A stretch of 54,207 nucleotides of DNA from Acidobacteria bacterium 13_2_20CM_2_57_6 (GCA_001917435.1 MNEA01000003.1:1-54207), one strand, 5' to 3'; shown: positions 40,819-49,766, numbered from the stretch's first letter. Made by a program: numbers and translations. Notes: generated by a model from the letters alone, not told the origin.

Positions 40819-43122
40819 TCATGTCGCCTGGGGCGCCTCCAACCGCTCTGTCAAATCAACGCGAATCTCCGTGAGGTCGGACAGAAGATTCGCCGCCCAA
40901 CGGTAGATGTTGTGTTCACGCACGGTGTGCCGCATCCGCTGCATCCGCCGGGCTTGCTCCTCTTCCGGCATCTCCAACGCGCGATGAATGGACTCTGCCA
41001 GTTGTGAGACGTCGTAGGGATTGACGAGCAGCGCGTCCGAAAGTTCGTGCGCCGCGCCTGCAAAAGTGCTGAGGATCAGCACTCCTTGCTCGTCTTCGCG
41101 CGACGCCGCGTATTCCTTGGACACCAGATTCATTCCATCGTGCAGCGAGGTCACCATGCAGAAGGACGAAGCGCGGTAAAACCGCGCGATCTCTTCGTGG
41201 GAATGGTGCTTCTTGCGAAACACGATGGGTTTCCAGCGCGGCGTCTGGAAGCGCGCGTTGATGCGCTCCGCTTCTACACTGACCTCATCGAGAAAATTCT
41301 TATAGCGCTCAATGTCCGTGCGGCTCGGGGCACCGATCTGCACGAAAGTCAGCCGTTGCTGGTAAGCGGGATTGATCTCGAAAAAACGCTCCAGGGCGCG
41401 GAAGCGCTCGAGGATTCCCTTGGTGTAGTCAACGCGATCGACACCCACGCCGAGGAGCGAGGCCTCCACGCGCATTTCGGCGCACAGCGCGGCGCGCTCT
41501 TCGCCGGAGCTGCGCCACCCGCTCACCGCCTGTGAATTCTCCGGAAACGCCACGCTGATGGGATAAGGCCGCACGCGCGTGATGTGGCCTTGCCGGTTTA
41601 CCGCAAAGCGATCCCACTCGGTGAGCGCTTCGAGCGCGCGGTCCACTGTTTCCAGAAAATTGTTGCAGTGCGATTGAATGTGAAAGCCGATTAGGTCTGC
41701 GCCGAGCAGTCCGTCGACCAGCTCTCGCTGCCATGGACAGATTCCAAAAACCTCCGCGTTTGGCCAGGGAATGTGCCAGAAGATCGCCACTCGGGCGTCG
41801 GGCCGCGCGTCCTTGACCATTCGCGGAAGCAACGCGAAGTGATAATCCTGCGCGAGGAGTATCGGCGATTCGGTGCCCTGCATTTCTTCCAGAACGACAT
41901 CCGCAAACCGCCGGTTGATTCTTTGATACTGCACCCAGTCCTCAGGACGAAAGATGGGACGCGTATGCGCAATGTGCGAGAGCGGCCACAATCCTTCATT
42001 CGAAAAACCCTCGTAGTAGCCCTTGTCTTCTTCGTCGGTGAGCCACACGCGCCGCAGGGTATAACTCGGATGATCGGGCGGAACACGCAGATGATCGCGA
42101 ACATCCACCATTTCGCGGTCAGCGTTGCCTGAGCCGTTGGCAATCCAAGTTCCGTTGCACGCCAGCAGGATGGGCTCGAGAGCGGTGACCACGCCGCTCG
42201 CGGGCACGATCGTTTCGATCGATTTGTCCTTTTCGTTGAAGACGTGCATGTACGGTTCGCGGTTGGAAACCAGGAACAGCGGCTTCTCCTGAAGTTTGTT
42301 CCGCAGACTGACGCGCAGGCGTTCGGCCGTCCAAATCGAGGCGTTCGAATCGCGCAAGCGTGCTTCTACTTCTGCAACCGCTCGCGCGGTGTGCAGATCG
42401 TTCGCAAGGTGCGTCACCTCGCGATGCAGTTCATCGAGGATTTCGCCTTTCGGGAGCGCTGGCACTGCGCTTGGCTGTCCGGTCCGAAGCGTTCGCAGCC
42501 AATTGGCGGTGCGCGTCAGTGGCTCCGTAAAAGTCCAGCGGACAAGGACCAAGGCAAGTCCCGAAATAAGAAGCGTCTGGAGCAATGCACTGACCAGGGA
42601 ATCACGAAGCGTGCGCGAGACTTGTTTGTCGATGTAAGTCGTGTCGTGGAATAGAGCCAGCACTCCGACGACTTCCCCGTTACGGTGGAGCGGCAAGGCG
42701 TAGATTTGCACGGGAAATGCTTCTTCCGGAGTTAGTGAAGGATTTTGCTCCGCGTTCAGAAATTCGCCCACGCCTGCGTTTTTCTGGAAGGCCCGAGTTG
42801 CAGTCGCAGGCCGCAATCTAAAAGCCGGCGACAATCCGGATGTGATCGCCAGGGGGGCGCCCGTGTTGCTATATACCGCGACGCCCTTCAAGTGCTCGCG
42901 CTCGCCGAAGCGCTCGACCAGGCGTTGCAGGCTCTTGTCTGTCGCGCGCTCTAGTAACGGTTCAACGCTCTCCTGCAGACTCTCGCCAAGAATCTCCGCC
43001 CGGCGCGATAAATCGTTGCGCAGAAGCCGTTTCTCCGTACGGACTTGATAGGTGGCAAAAAGCAAAGACACTGAGGCAACGCTGACGATCAGGGGTAGGA
43101 CGATTTTTAGAGTTGTGCGCAT
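40819..43122 (-). CDS. otsA: Membrane sensor-HAMP fused to trehalose-6-phosphate synthase (GT20)
   Basis: From the ATG at 43122 the product has 767 residues. TM1 spans about 7-25, an extracytoplasmic domain about 30-172, TM2 about 175-195, then a HAMP-like region and a coiled segment to about 270. Residues 281 to the end form a GT20 domain: LFLVSNREPY, VFWHIPWPN-like IFWHIPWPNAEVF, GVDRVDYTKGILERF and SLHDGMNLVSKEYAA are all present. OtsA makes trehalose-6-phosphate from UDP-glucose and glucose-6-phosphate. No OtsB phosphatase is seen. Frame continues to 43281 but lacks support. It heads the trehalose operon. Confidence 0.88.
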   Translation of the reverse strand: MRTTLKIVLPLIVSVASVSLLFATYQVRTEKRLLRNDLSRRAEILGESLQESVEPLLERATDKSLQRLVERFGEREHLKGVAVYSNTGAPLAITSGLSPAFRLRPATATRAFQKNAGVGEFLNAEQNPSLTPEEAFPVQIYALPLHRNGEVVGVLALFHDTTYIDKQVSRTLRDSLVSALLQTLLISGLALVLVRWTFTEPLTRTANWLRTLRTGQPSAVPALPKGEILDELHREVTHLANDLHTARAVAEVEARLRDSNASIWTAERLRVSLRNKLQEKPLFLVSNREPYMHVFNEKDKSIETIVPASGVVTALEPILLACNGTWIANGSGNADREMVDVRDHLRVPPDHPSYTLRRVWLTDEEDKGYYEGFSNEGLWPLSHIAHTRPIFRPEDWVQYQRINRRFADVVLEEMQGTESPILLAQDYHFALLPRMVKDARPDARVAIFWHIPWPNAEVFGICPWQRELVDGLLGADLIGFHIQSHCNNFLETVDRALEALTEWDRFAVNRQGHITRVRPYPISVAFPENSQAVSGWRSSGEERAALCAEMRVEASLLGVGVDRVDYTKGILERFRALERFFEINPAYQQRLTFVQIGAPSRTDIERYKNFLDEVSVEAERINARFQTPRWKPIVFRKKHHSHEEIARFYRASSFCMVTSLHDGMNLVSKEYAASREDEQGVLILSTFAGAAHELSDALLVNPYDVSQLAESIHRALEMPEEEQARRMQRMRHTVREHNIYRWAANLLSDLTEIRVDLTERLEAPQAT

Positions 43123-43459
43123 GTGGGACCCCCGACAGGGATGCACAGAAAAAGGCCGCGGGGGCTGGGTGCCGACGGCTACAAGTGATTCAAGACTATG
43201 GATGACCGGAGCAATTATGGGCACGAAGCGAACCAAAACGACAGGCATTTCCACAGCACTTGCTAAGGCTATTAAAATCAATTTGTTGCGTACGGTATCG
43301 TGTAAGGCTCAGGAACGATACCTTCGTACTAGTCCTATGAAATTCTTGCCTCCTCGTCCTTTGCAGTACAGGATTGACCCTAACCGCACTTGAAAGTAGG
43401 ATTTGCCTGCGATTTTGTTAGTTTGCAGAAACAGCGCGGATTTAGCTCAAGGAGACGTC
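43123..43459. other. Divergent intergenic region between the trehalose operon and an RDD gene
   Basis: This 337-base gap must hold promoters for both strands. The clearest element is the inverted repeat at 43294-43322. I see no protein gene or known RNA. Confidence 0.5.
43294..43322. promoter_or_regulatory. Inverted repeat GGTATCGT...ACGATACC
   Basis: Eight-base perfect arms (43294-43301 and 43315-43322) flank a 13-base loop. It lies about 170 bases before otsA on the minus strand and about 140 bases before the RDD gene. It may be an operator or a folded leader. Confidence 0.35.
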
Positions 43460-44107
43460 GTGTACTGTTCCAAGTGTGGCGCATCAATGGCGGATGGTGC
43501 CGCGTTTTGCTCGAATTGCGGACAGGCGTTTGCGGTTGCCACTTTGCCACCGCACTCGCCAGTGCTGGCTGCATCGCTTGCGGGACCAACAGCGAGTGGC
43601 GCCGTGGCCATTTCCCCTTACGCCGCCGTGCCGTGCGTGGAGTACGCCGGATTCTGGCTCCGTTTTTTGGCGCTCCTCATTGACAACGTGGTGATGGGCA
43701 TTGGTTTTGTCCTGATATTGATCCCGTTGATTTTTTTGACCGGATTGGGCGGTCTCCTCAGCCAGATTCATCCTGACGAAGAACTAAACGATGCCGGCAT
43801 CTTCGTGCTCATCGGACTCATCTTCCTTGCCGCCACAGTCAGCTTGGTCTTTACATGGTTGTACCACGCGCTGATGGAGAGCTCAGAGTGGCAGGCCACG
43901 GTGGGTAAAAAGGCGCTCGGCCTCGTAGTGACGGATATGGCGGGACAACGTGTTAGCTTTGCCCGCTCCACGGGCCGGCACTTCGGCAAGATCATCACCA
44001 ATGTGATCCCCGCGTTCATCGGGTACATTATGGCGGGCTTTACGGAGAAGAAGCAGGCGCTGCACGACATGCTGGCAGGCTGCCTGGTGCTGCGGCGAAA
44101 CGGCTGA
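43460..44107 (+). CDS. Zinc-ribbon RDD-family membrane protein
   Basis: A 215-residue protein. The N-terminal ribbon VYCSKCGASMADGAAFCSNCGQAF binds zinc; a Pro/Ala linker follows; then an RDD domain with YAGFWLRFLALLIDNVVMG (Arg and Asp-Asp-like residues), two to three membrane helices and GKKALGLVVTDMAGQRVSFARS. RDD proteins are of unclear function, some acting as transporters. The GTG at 43460 is chosen because AAGGAG lies six bases upstream. Confidence 0.85.
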   Translation: MYCSKCGASMADGAAFCSNCGQAFAVATLPPHSPVLAASLAGPTASGAVAISPYAAVPCVEYAGFWLRFLALLIDNVVMGIGFVLILIPLIFLTGLGGLLSQIHPDEELNDAGIFVLIGLIFLAATVSLVFTWLYHALMESSEWQATVGKKALGLVVTDMAGQRVSFARSTGRHFGKIITNVIPAFIGYIMAGFTEKKQALHDMLAGCLVLRRNG

Positions 44108-44207
44108 AGCCAGCCCGAGAAAGCCGCAGTTTTGATTCTAGATTGTCCTGGGGATACCTAGCCGCAATTTGCCTTTTCCTTGTGAGCCAGTCTAGAAGTC
44201 TCGGTTG

Positions 44208-44585
44208 ATGGAAACCGCCGCAAAGCCGTCCACTGTGCGAAGCATTCTCCAACAGCGCTGTCCGCGCTGCCGCGTTGGCGGAATTTTTCAATCTTCCATT
44301 TTCCGCGGATTCCCGAAGATGTGCGAGCGCTGTTCTGTCTGCGACCTCAAGTTCGAGCGGGAACCTGGCTATTTTCTGGGGGCTATGTACTTCAGTTTTG
44401 CCTTGGGCGTCTTGATTATGGCGGCAATCGCTGCACTACTTTGGTTTCTGACGGGGTGGTGGATCACCAAGGTAACCATCTGGGCCGTTGTGCTGTTCTT
44501 ACCGTTCGCCCCGACCATCACGCTCTTGGCCCGCGTATTGTGGATTTATCTTGACCAGACCGTCGATCCTGAACCCCTGCGCTAG
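44208..44585 (+). CDS. DUF983 membrane protein
   Basis: A 125-residue protein with an N-terminal zinc-binding pattern RCPRCRVGGIFQSSIFRG and MCERCSVCDLKFEREPGYFLGAMYFSFALG, the diagnostic features of DUF983. Two transmembrane helices follow (about 62-83 and 90-110). Members are often close to cytochrome oxidase genes in other bacteria, though none is here. Function unknown. Confidence 0.85.
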   Translation: METAAKPSTVRSILQQRCPRCRVGGIFQSSIFRGFPKMCERCSVCDLKFEREPGYFLGAMYFSFALGVLIMAAIAALLWFLTGWWITKVTIWAVVLFLPFAPTITLLARVLWIYLDQTVDPEPLR

Positions 44586-44610
44586 GAAGCCTCTCCGGCT
44601 CTACAGCAAA

Positions 44611-45735
44611 TCAATCGCGATTTTTCGTAGTTGGCACCATTCCCTGAACCACCTCGCGAACTTGACGGATGACCTTGCGATCCGGTCCGTCGGATGCCAG
44701 CTTCAGATATGCGTCCAAGTCATGCAGCTGCATCGCATACTCGTGTCTCCGCCCATGAACATCCGCCAATGCCAGATAGGCCGATGCCAGGCCGGGATTC
44801 CGCAGCAAGGCTTGGCGAGCGCTCTGTTCCGCTTCATCAAGGCGGTTCAGGCCAAAGAGCACAACACTCAGCATGACGTGGCCTATAGCTGAGTTGTCAT
44901 CCACCTCCAGTCCTCTGTCGATGACCTTCTTTGCTTCGGCGTAATCTCCGAGCCGGCATAGAACGAAGCCCAGGGAAAATTGCGCCCATGGGTATCTCCC
45001 TCCGCTGAGATCGATTGCTTTTTGGAATGCCTCCGCTGCTTTCCGGTTGTTACGCAGCCTCAGCTCCGCCACGCCCAAGTGGTAATACGCTTCGTAATAC
45101 TCCGGAAACACTGCGATCGCCCGAGCGAATTGCGTTCGTCCGCCAGCCGCATCAAACTTTTCCAGACGCTCCAATCCTTTGTCGAAAGCTGCGCGTGCCC
45201 TGCCGGGTATCTTCAGTTCCCGCACGGATACGGTGTAATCCGTACTCCCTCTAGGCGGCCGGTTGATGACCCTAAGATGAAGCTCTACTGGCTGCATCGG
45301 TGCACTTAACTCGAGGTTTGCGCGCGTTGGCTCATAGCCCGCCTCTTCCAACACAATTTCGTAATTTCCAGGCGTGAGGCCCTGCATCTCAAAGCGGCCG
45401 CTCGAGTCCGTCAAGACACCGGCAAACGAACCACCAGCTAGCGAACGGACGCTCACGATAACACCGCTGATCGGAATGTTGCTGCCCTCTGCCAACACGG
45501 TCCCGAAGATCCCTGCTGTTTGCGGATCAAAACCGGCGAGTTGTGCGCGCGCCATTGGTGCACAAACGAGGACACCCAGCAAGAACCCACGCAACGCGCC
45601 TTGCTTGGTCCATCGCAAGGCTCTGTCGAGTTTGCCGGGAATAGGTAACGCTGGGCGTTGGTGAAGTGTGCACAGACTTCTTTGTGGCACTTTCCACTGC
45701 CCGATAAGAATCCGCTGCTCGAGTCGTTGCACCAC
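44611..45735 (-). CDS. Secreted protein: carboxypeptidase-regulatory-like domain plus TPR repeats
   Basis: After a signal-like segment (GFLLGVLVCAPMARAQL) there is a CarboxypepD_reg-like beta-sandwich (about residues 73-155): GIFGTVLAEGSNIPISGVIV and GRFEMQGLTPGNYEIVLEEAGY. Then come about five TPR units (EYYEAYYHLGVAELRLRNN, GRYPWAQFSLGFVLCRLGDY, ASAYLALADVHGRRHEY). This pairing is common in Acidobacteriota and suggests a periplasmic binding scaffold. The start is uncertain: GTG at 45735 leaves a long pre-signal stretch, and a later start may be used. Confidence 0.75.
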   Translation of the reverse strand: MVQRLEQRILIGQWKVPQRSLCTLHQRPALPIPGKLDRALRWTKQGALRGFLLGVLVCAPMARAQLAGFDPQTAGIFGTVLAEGSNIPISGVIVSVRSLAGGSFAGVLTDSSGRFEMQGLTPGNYEIVLEEAGYEPTRANLELSAPMQPVELHLRVINRPPRGSTDYTVSVRELKIPGRARAAFDKGLERLEKFDAAGGRTQFARAIAVFPEYYEAYYHLGVAELRLRNNRKAAEAFQKAIDLSGGRYPWAQFSLGFVLCRLGDYAEAKKVIDRGLEVDDNSAIGHVMLSVVLFGLNRLDEAEQSARQALLRNPGLASAYLALADVHGRRHEYAMQLHDLDAYLKLASDGPDRKVIRQVREVVQGMVPTTKNRD

Positions 45736-46106
45736 GACTGTTTATGAACGCCGGCCAGGGGGATTTGCTAAGGAGGTGCGGTCAGTCGCGCGGAACTGGC
45801 GGGGTCTGCAGCGCGGGCCGTTGATCCTGCATTTCGTGGCCCTTCACGTCCTGTCCGCACTTTACCCTTTGCCTGAGACTTTACAATCCAACAGGAACCT
45901 CAATTACGTTTCCGGCAGAAGCCGAATTTGAAGGTCAGGTAATGTCCCGAGAACCCCGGCTGATTACCCGGCCAGCCGGTACTAGGCAGGGATGGTGACG
46001 AACAGGTTGCAAAAAAGCGAAGGAATCAGCGGCGCTTCCTTGACTTGGCGGGAGGCCGACTCAATAATGGTAAGGCATGAGCGTACGCGCCGGAGGCGCT
46101 GAAGAC
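45736..46106. other. Gap before the lipid operon
   Basis: It contains a hairpin CCGGCTG/CAGCCGG (45956-45979) without a T-run and the operon promoter at 46040-46068. No gene or RNA is recognised. A short open frame at 45668-45931 has no support. Confidence 0.5.
46040..46068 (+). promoter_or_regulatory. Promoter of the DUF177-rpmF-plsX-fab operon
   Basis: TTGACT at 46040-46045 and AATAAT at 46063-46068 have a 17-base spacer. Transcription would start near 46075, two bases before a possible ATG at 46077, which argues for the later ATG at 46107 as the real start of the first gene. Confidence 0.6.
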
Positions 46107-46640
46107 ATGTTCCTTGACGTTAAGGAATTGGCCGTTCACAAGCTGCGCATCCGGAAGACTTACGCCCCGGGCAGCATCGATTTTCATTCCGCGGAAATCA
46201 AGCAGATCGAACCGCTGGAAGTGACGGCTATGGCGGAACTGCTGGAAGGCCAGATTCGGATCGATGGCACCCTCGAAACGAAGATCGAGCTGGTATGTGC
46301 GCGCTGCCTGGAACCGGTCGTGGAAGAGGTAAGCCGGACGTTTGACCTCTTTTACGCGCCGTTGCCCAAGGATATCAAGCACAAAGAAGACCGGCTGAAA
46401 GACGACGACACCGAGATTGGATTCTACGAGGGCCCCGGACTTTTTCTGGCGGACGTGTTGAAGGAGCAGGTGCTGCTGGCGTTGCCGTTAAAGGTCATCT
46501 GTCAGAGCGACTGCCGGGGGCTGTGCCCGAATTGCGGTGCAAACCTGAACCACGAAGAGTGCCGCTGTGAGACCCACGCGATGGACCCCCGAATGGCCCC
46601 TCTCGCGCGCCTCAAGCAGGAGTGGCTCAAGAAACAATAG
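46107..46640 (+). CDS. DUF177 (YceD) protein
   Basis: A 177-residue protein, MFLDVKELAVHKLRIRKTYAPGSIDF, with LEGQIRIDGTLETKIELVCARCLEPV and a C-terminal Cys-rich part CQSDCRGLCPNCGANLNHEEC. The family is found upstream of rpmF in nearly all bacteria; in plants and E. coli it is linked to 23S rRNA accumulation. GGAGG at 46092-46096 and the promoter position support the ATG at 46107; an ATG at 46077 is possible. rpmF follows 62 bases later. Confidence 0.9.
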   Translation: MFLDVKELAVHKLRIRKTYAPGSIDFHSAEIKQIEPLEVTAMAELLEGQIRIDGTLETKIELVCARCLEPVVEEVSRTFDLFYAPLPKDIKHKEDRLKDDDTEIGFYEGPGLFLADVLKEQVLLALPLKVICQSDCRGLCPNCGANLNHEECRCETHAMDPRMAPLARLKQEWLKKQ

Positions 46641-46702
46641 TTTCGCAGGGCTGACAAGCCCGATATAATCCGCCCATTGGGGCCGGAACGAGGTGTAGTG
46701 CT

Positions 46703-46882
46703 ATGCCTAACCCAAAACGAAGGCATTCCAAGAGACGAACCAGCACGAGGCGTGCGCACGACTTTTTGTCCAAGCCCGCGCTGGCCAAGTGTCCGAATTG
46801 CCACGAAATGAAACAGCCGCACCAGGTTTGCCCGCATTGCGGACACTACAAGGGCAAAGCGGCCCAAGAACCGGCGTCCTAA
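46703..46882 (+). CDS. rpmF: 50S ribosomal protein L32
   Basis: A 59-residue protein beginning MPNPKRRHSKRRTSTRRAHD, followed by LAKCPNCHEMKQPHQVCPHCGHYKG. Both the basic N-terminus and the two CxxC zinc knuckles are those of bacterial L32 of the zinc-binding type. It sits between the DUF177 gene and plsX, the classic order in many bacteria, which couples ribosome supply to lipid synthesis. Confidence 0.95.
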   Translation: MPNPKRRHSKRRTSTRRAHDFLSKPALAKCPNCHEMKQPHQVCPHCGHYKGKAAQEPAS

Positions 46883-46924
46883 GGATTTCGGAGTTTCTCT
46901 CGCTTCGTCTGCGGACAAAATCCC

Positions 46925-47932
46925 ATGATCACCATCGCCGTTGACGCTATGGGAGGGGACCATGCGCCCCGCCCCGAGGTCGAAGGGAGTGTGCTGGCCG
47001 CGCGGGAGTTGGGAATTCGCATTTTGCTCGTCGGCCAGCCAAACGTGGTGCGGGCGGAGCTGGCGAGACACGCTTCTCCCAACCTGCCCATCGAGATCGT
47101 GCCGGCCGGTGAAGTGATTACCATGCAGGATCACCCCGCCCAGGCGTTTCGGCGGAAGAAGGACAGCTCTGTGCACGTGGCGGCACGGCTTGTGCGCGAG
47201 GCCAAGGCCGATGGAATGGTTAGCGCGGGTAACACCGGCGCGGTAATGACGGTGGCGAAGTTTTTGCTTGGAACGCTGGAGTCCGTGGATCGCGTAGCCC
47301 TGGCGGCGCCGTTTCCCAATGCCAAAGGCGGCGTTTCCGTGCTTCTCGATGTAGGCGCAAATGTCGATTCGCGGCCCGAGCACCTCGTGCAGTTCGCGGT
47401 GATGGGCGAGGTCTACTATCGCGCCACGTTCGGCAGCAAACGGCCGCGCGTGGGCTTGCTTTCAGTCGGTGAAGAGGAAATTAAGGGCAACGAATTGACG
47501 CGCGAGGTCTACACGCGGTTGAAGAAGAGTTCGGTTCATTTTGTCGGCAATGTCGAAGGCGGCGATCTGTTTTCCGGCAATGTGGATGTGATTGTGAGCG
47601 ACGGATTCGTGGGTAACATCGCATTGAAGATTTGCGAAGGCCTGGCGTTCCAGATTTTTGGGTTGCTGCGGAAGTCCATGAACAGTTCGCTGGTTTCGCA
47701 GGTGGGCGGAATGCTTTCGAAAGGCGCCTTCAAGGCCTTGCGTAAGACGATTGATTACACGGAGTACGGCGGCGCGCCGCTGTTGGGCGTGCGCGGCGTT
47801 TGCGTGATTGGGCATGGCCGTTCGAACGCCAACGCGGTGAAAAACGCCATTCGCGTAGCCGCGGGGCTGGCCCGCGCGCGCATGAACGAGAAAATCGAAC
47901 AGGAGCTCTCGTCCGCGGCCGTCCTCGCCTGA
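46925..47932 (+). CDS. plsX: Phosphate acyltransferase PlsX
   Basis: PlsX moves acyl chains from acyl-ACP to phosphate, giving acyl-phosphate for phospholipid synthesis at the membrane. The sequence opens ITIAVDAMGGDHAPRPEVEG, has MVSAGNTGAVMTVAKFLLG and VGLLSVGEEEIKGNE, then FVGNVEGGDLFSGNVDVIVSDGFVGNIALK, all family hallmarks. At 335 residues it is full length. It is 42 bases from rpmF and 22 bases before fabD. Confidence 0.95.
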   Translation: MITIAVDAMGGDHAPRPEVEGSVLAARELGIRILLVGQPNVVRAELARHASPNLPIEIVPAGEVITMQDHPAQAFRRKKDSSVHVAARLVREAKADGMVSAGNTGAVMTVAKFLLGTLESVDRVALAAPFPNAKGGVSVLLDVGANVDSRPEHLVQFAVMGEVYYRATFGSKRPRVGLLSVGEEEIKGNELTREVYTRLKKSSVHFVGNVEGGDLFSGNVDVIVSDGFVGNIALKICEGLAFQIFGLLRKSMNSSLVSQVGGMLSKGAFKALRKTIDYTEYGGAPLLGVRGVCVIGHGRSNANAVKNAIRVAAGLARARMNEKIEQELSSAAVLA

Positions 47933-47954
47933 CGGCTCAAGAGAGGATTTAGCT

Positions 47955-48908
47955 ATGGGCAAAGTCGCATTTGTGTTTCCCGGACAAGCCTCGCAATACC
48001 CGGGCATGGGCAAAGAGCTGGCCGGAAAATATCCGTCAGCCAGGGCCGTTTTTGAGGAAGCCGATAGCGCCTTAGGCTTCTCTATTTCAAAGATTTGTTT
48101 CGAAGGCACCGAGGAAGAACTCAAGCTGACGGCCAACACGCAGCCGGCTATTTTGACTTGCTCCGTTGCCGTGTTGCGAGTGCTTGCGGAGAAGGGTCTG
48201 GTCCCGGATTTCGTTGCCGGGCACAGCCTCGGGGAGTATTCGGCGCTGGTAGCTGCGGGCGCGCTGAAGTTCGCGGATGCCGTGCAGTTGGTGCGTAAGC
48301 GCGGAGCTTACATGCAGGACGCCGTTCCCGCACGTGTAGGCGCGATGGCCGCAGTTATGGGTTTGTCTCCCGCGGTTGTTGCGGACGCTTGCAGGCGCGC
48401 GGCAAATGGTGAAGTTTGCACGCCAGCGAACCTGAATTCTCCGGAGCAGACGGTCATCTCCGGCCACTCTGGCGCCGTGAAGCGCGCCGTGGAAATTGCC
48501 TCGCAGCTCGGCGCCAAGCGAGCCGTGATTCTGGCGGTTTCTGCCCCTTTCCATTCGCCTCTAATGATGCCGGCTCAGGAAAAGCTGGAAAAGGATTTGC
48601 GAAATACACAATTTTCAAAATTGCAGGTGCCGCTGGTCACCAACGTGGATGCGGACACCATCGAAACCGGCGACGAAGCACGCGAAGCGCTCATCCGCCA
48701 GGTCACCATGCCGGTCCGTTGGGAAGCGTCCGTCCGGTTGCTGATCGATGAGGGCGTGAACACCTTTGTGGAAGTGGGTCCTGGGCGCGTCCTGACCGGT
48801 TTGCTTCGGCAGATCGAGCGCTCCGTGTCAGCGCTGAACGTCGAGGACGAGAAAAGTTTGGCCGCCACTGCAGAGAAAATCGCTGGCGCCAGGTCCGATG
48901 CGGCTTAG
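47955..48908 (+). CDS. fabD: Malonyl-CoA:ACP transacylase FabD
   Basis: FabD loads malonyl groups onto ACP. It begins KVAFVFPGQASQYPGMGKEL; GHSLGEYSAL holds the nucleophile Ser91; VSAPFHSPLMMPAQEKL carries the catalytic His; FVEVGPGRVLTGL is the C-terminal family motif. At 317 residues it is full length. AGAGGA precedes the ATG. A small palindrome follows its stop and separates it from fabG. Confidence 0.95.
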   Translation: MGKVAFVFPGQASQYPGMGKELAGKYPSARAVFEEADSALGFSISKICFEGTEEELKLTANTQPAILTCSVAVLRVLAEKGLVPDFVAGHSLGEYSALVAAGALKFADAVQLVRKRGAYMQDAVPARVGAMAAVMGLSPAVVADACRRAANGEVCTPANLNSPEQTVISGHSGAVKRAVEIASQLGAKRAVILAVSAPFHSPLMMPAQEKLEKDLRNTQFSKLQVPLVTNVDADTIETGDEAREALIRQVTMPVRWEASVRLLIDEGVNTFVEVGPGRVLTGLLRQIERSVSALNVEDEKSLAATAEKIAGARSDAA

Positions 48909-48910
48909 TG

Positions 48911-48930
48911 GCGCAGGCTTCAGCCTGTGC
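48911..48930. repeat. Small palindrome GCGCAGGCTTCAGCCTGTGC
   Basis: A nine-base-pair stem (one G-T pair) with a two-base loop, starting two bases after the fabD stop. It has no T-run, so it is not a clear terminator. Its GC-rich, loop-poor form resembles the palindrome at 18467 and REP-like sequences. Confidence 0.45.
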
Positions 48931-48989
48931 AGGCAAGGTTTCAACCCAGAGGAGCGCGGCACACTCTAAGACTCTGCGCCAAAGATTAA

Positions 48990-49736
48990 ATGTTTAGTCT
49001 GAAGGATAAAGTCGCGCTGGTTACGGGAGCGTCGCAGGGCATCGGTCGCGACACCGCGCTGGCGCTTGCGGAAGCTGGTGCCAAAGTCGCCGTTGCCGCG
49101 CGCAGTGAAGAAAAACTCACAGCGCTGGTCAAAGAAATTGTCGCCGCGGGCGGTGAAGCGTTCGCAGTGAAGATGGACGTGGCCGACGCGGAACAAGTAA
49201 AAGCCGGCTTCAAGCAGGTACTCGACAAATTCGGCCGCCTGGACATTCTGGTGAACAACGCGGCCATCACCCGCGACGGCCTGGCCCTGCGGATGAAGCA
49301 GGACGACTGGGAAGCCGTCATTCGAACGAATTTGACCGGCGCCCACCTGTGCATCCAGCAGGCCCTAGGAACCATGATGCGTGCCCGCGCCGGCCGCATT
49401 ATCAATATTGCTTCTGTGGTCGCGCAAATGGGCAACGCCGGCCAGGCCAACTACGTTGCCGCGAAGGGCGGCCTGATTGGCCTGACGAAGGCCATTGCCA
49501 TCGAGATTTCTTCGCGCAACATCACCGTGAACGCCGTCGCCCCCGGCTTCATTAAAACGCCCATGACCGACGTTCTTGGTGACAAGGTGAAGGAAGAACT
49601 GAAAACGCGTATTCCGCTGGGCCGCATGGGTTCGGCCCGCGATGTAGCCGCCGCGATTGTGTTTTTGGCCAGCGACGAGGCCGGCTACATCACCGGCCAC
49701 GTCCTCGACGTGAACGGCGGAATGTATCTGGCGTAG
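48990..49736 (+). CDS. fabG: 3-oxoacyl-ACP reductase FabG
   Basis: A short-chain dehydrogenase that uses NADPH to reduce 3-oxoacyl-ACP. VTGASQGIGRDTALALAEAGA binds the nucleotide; NNAAITRDGL is the NNAG-type segment; IINIASVVAQMGNAGQANYVAAKGGL gives the Ser-Tyr-Lys catalytic triad; AIEISSRNITVNAVAPGFIKTPM is the FabG-type C-terminal half. At 248 residues it is of usual size. It is 81 bases after fabD and 30 bases before the ACP-like gene. Confidence 0.94.
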   Translation: MFSLKDKVALVTGASQGIGRDTALALAEAGAKVAVAARSEEKLTALVKEIVAAGGEAFAVKMDVADAEQVKAGFKQVLDKFGRLDILVNNAAITRDGLALRMKQDDWEAVIRTNLTGAHLCIQQALGTMMRARAGRIINIASVVAQMGNAGQANYVAAKGGLIGLTKAIAIEISSRNITVNAVAPGFIKTPMTDVLGDKVKEELKTRIPLGRMGSARDVAAAIVFLASDEAGYITGHVLDVNGGMYLA

Positions 49737-49766
49737 AGGAGCAAGAAACTAGAAGGAAGTTTCGCG

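Noticed and set aside
42100..42900. Long antisense frames across otsA and other GC-rich genes
   Set aside because: They are shadows of third-position GC bias, with no start signals or domains.
45956..45979. Hairpin CCGGCTG/CAGCCGG considered as a terminator
   Set aside because: No T-run follows on either strand, and it lies well away from both flanking stop codons.
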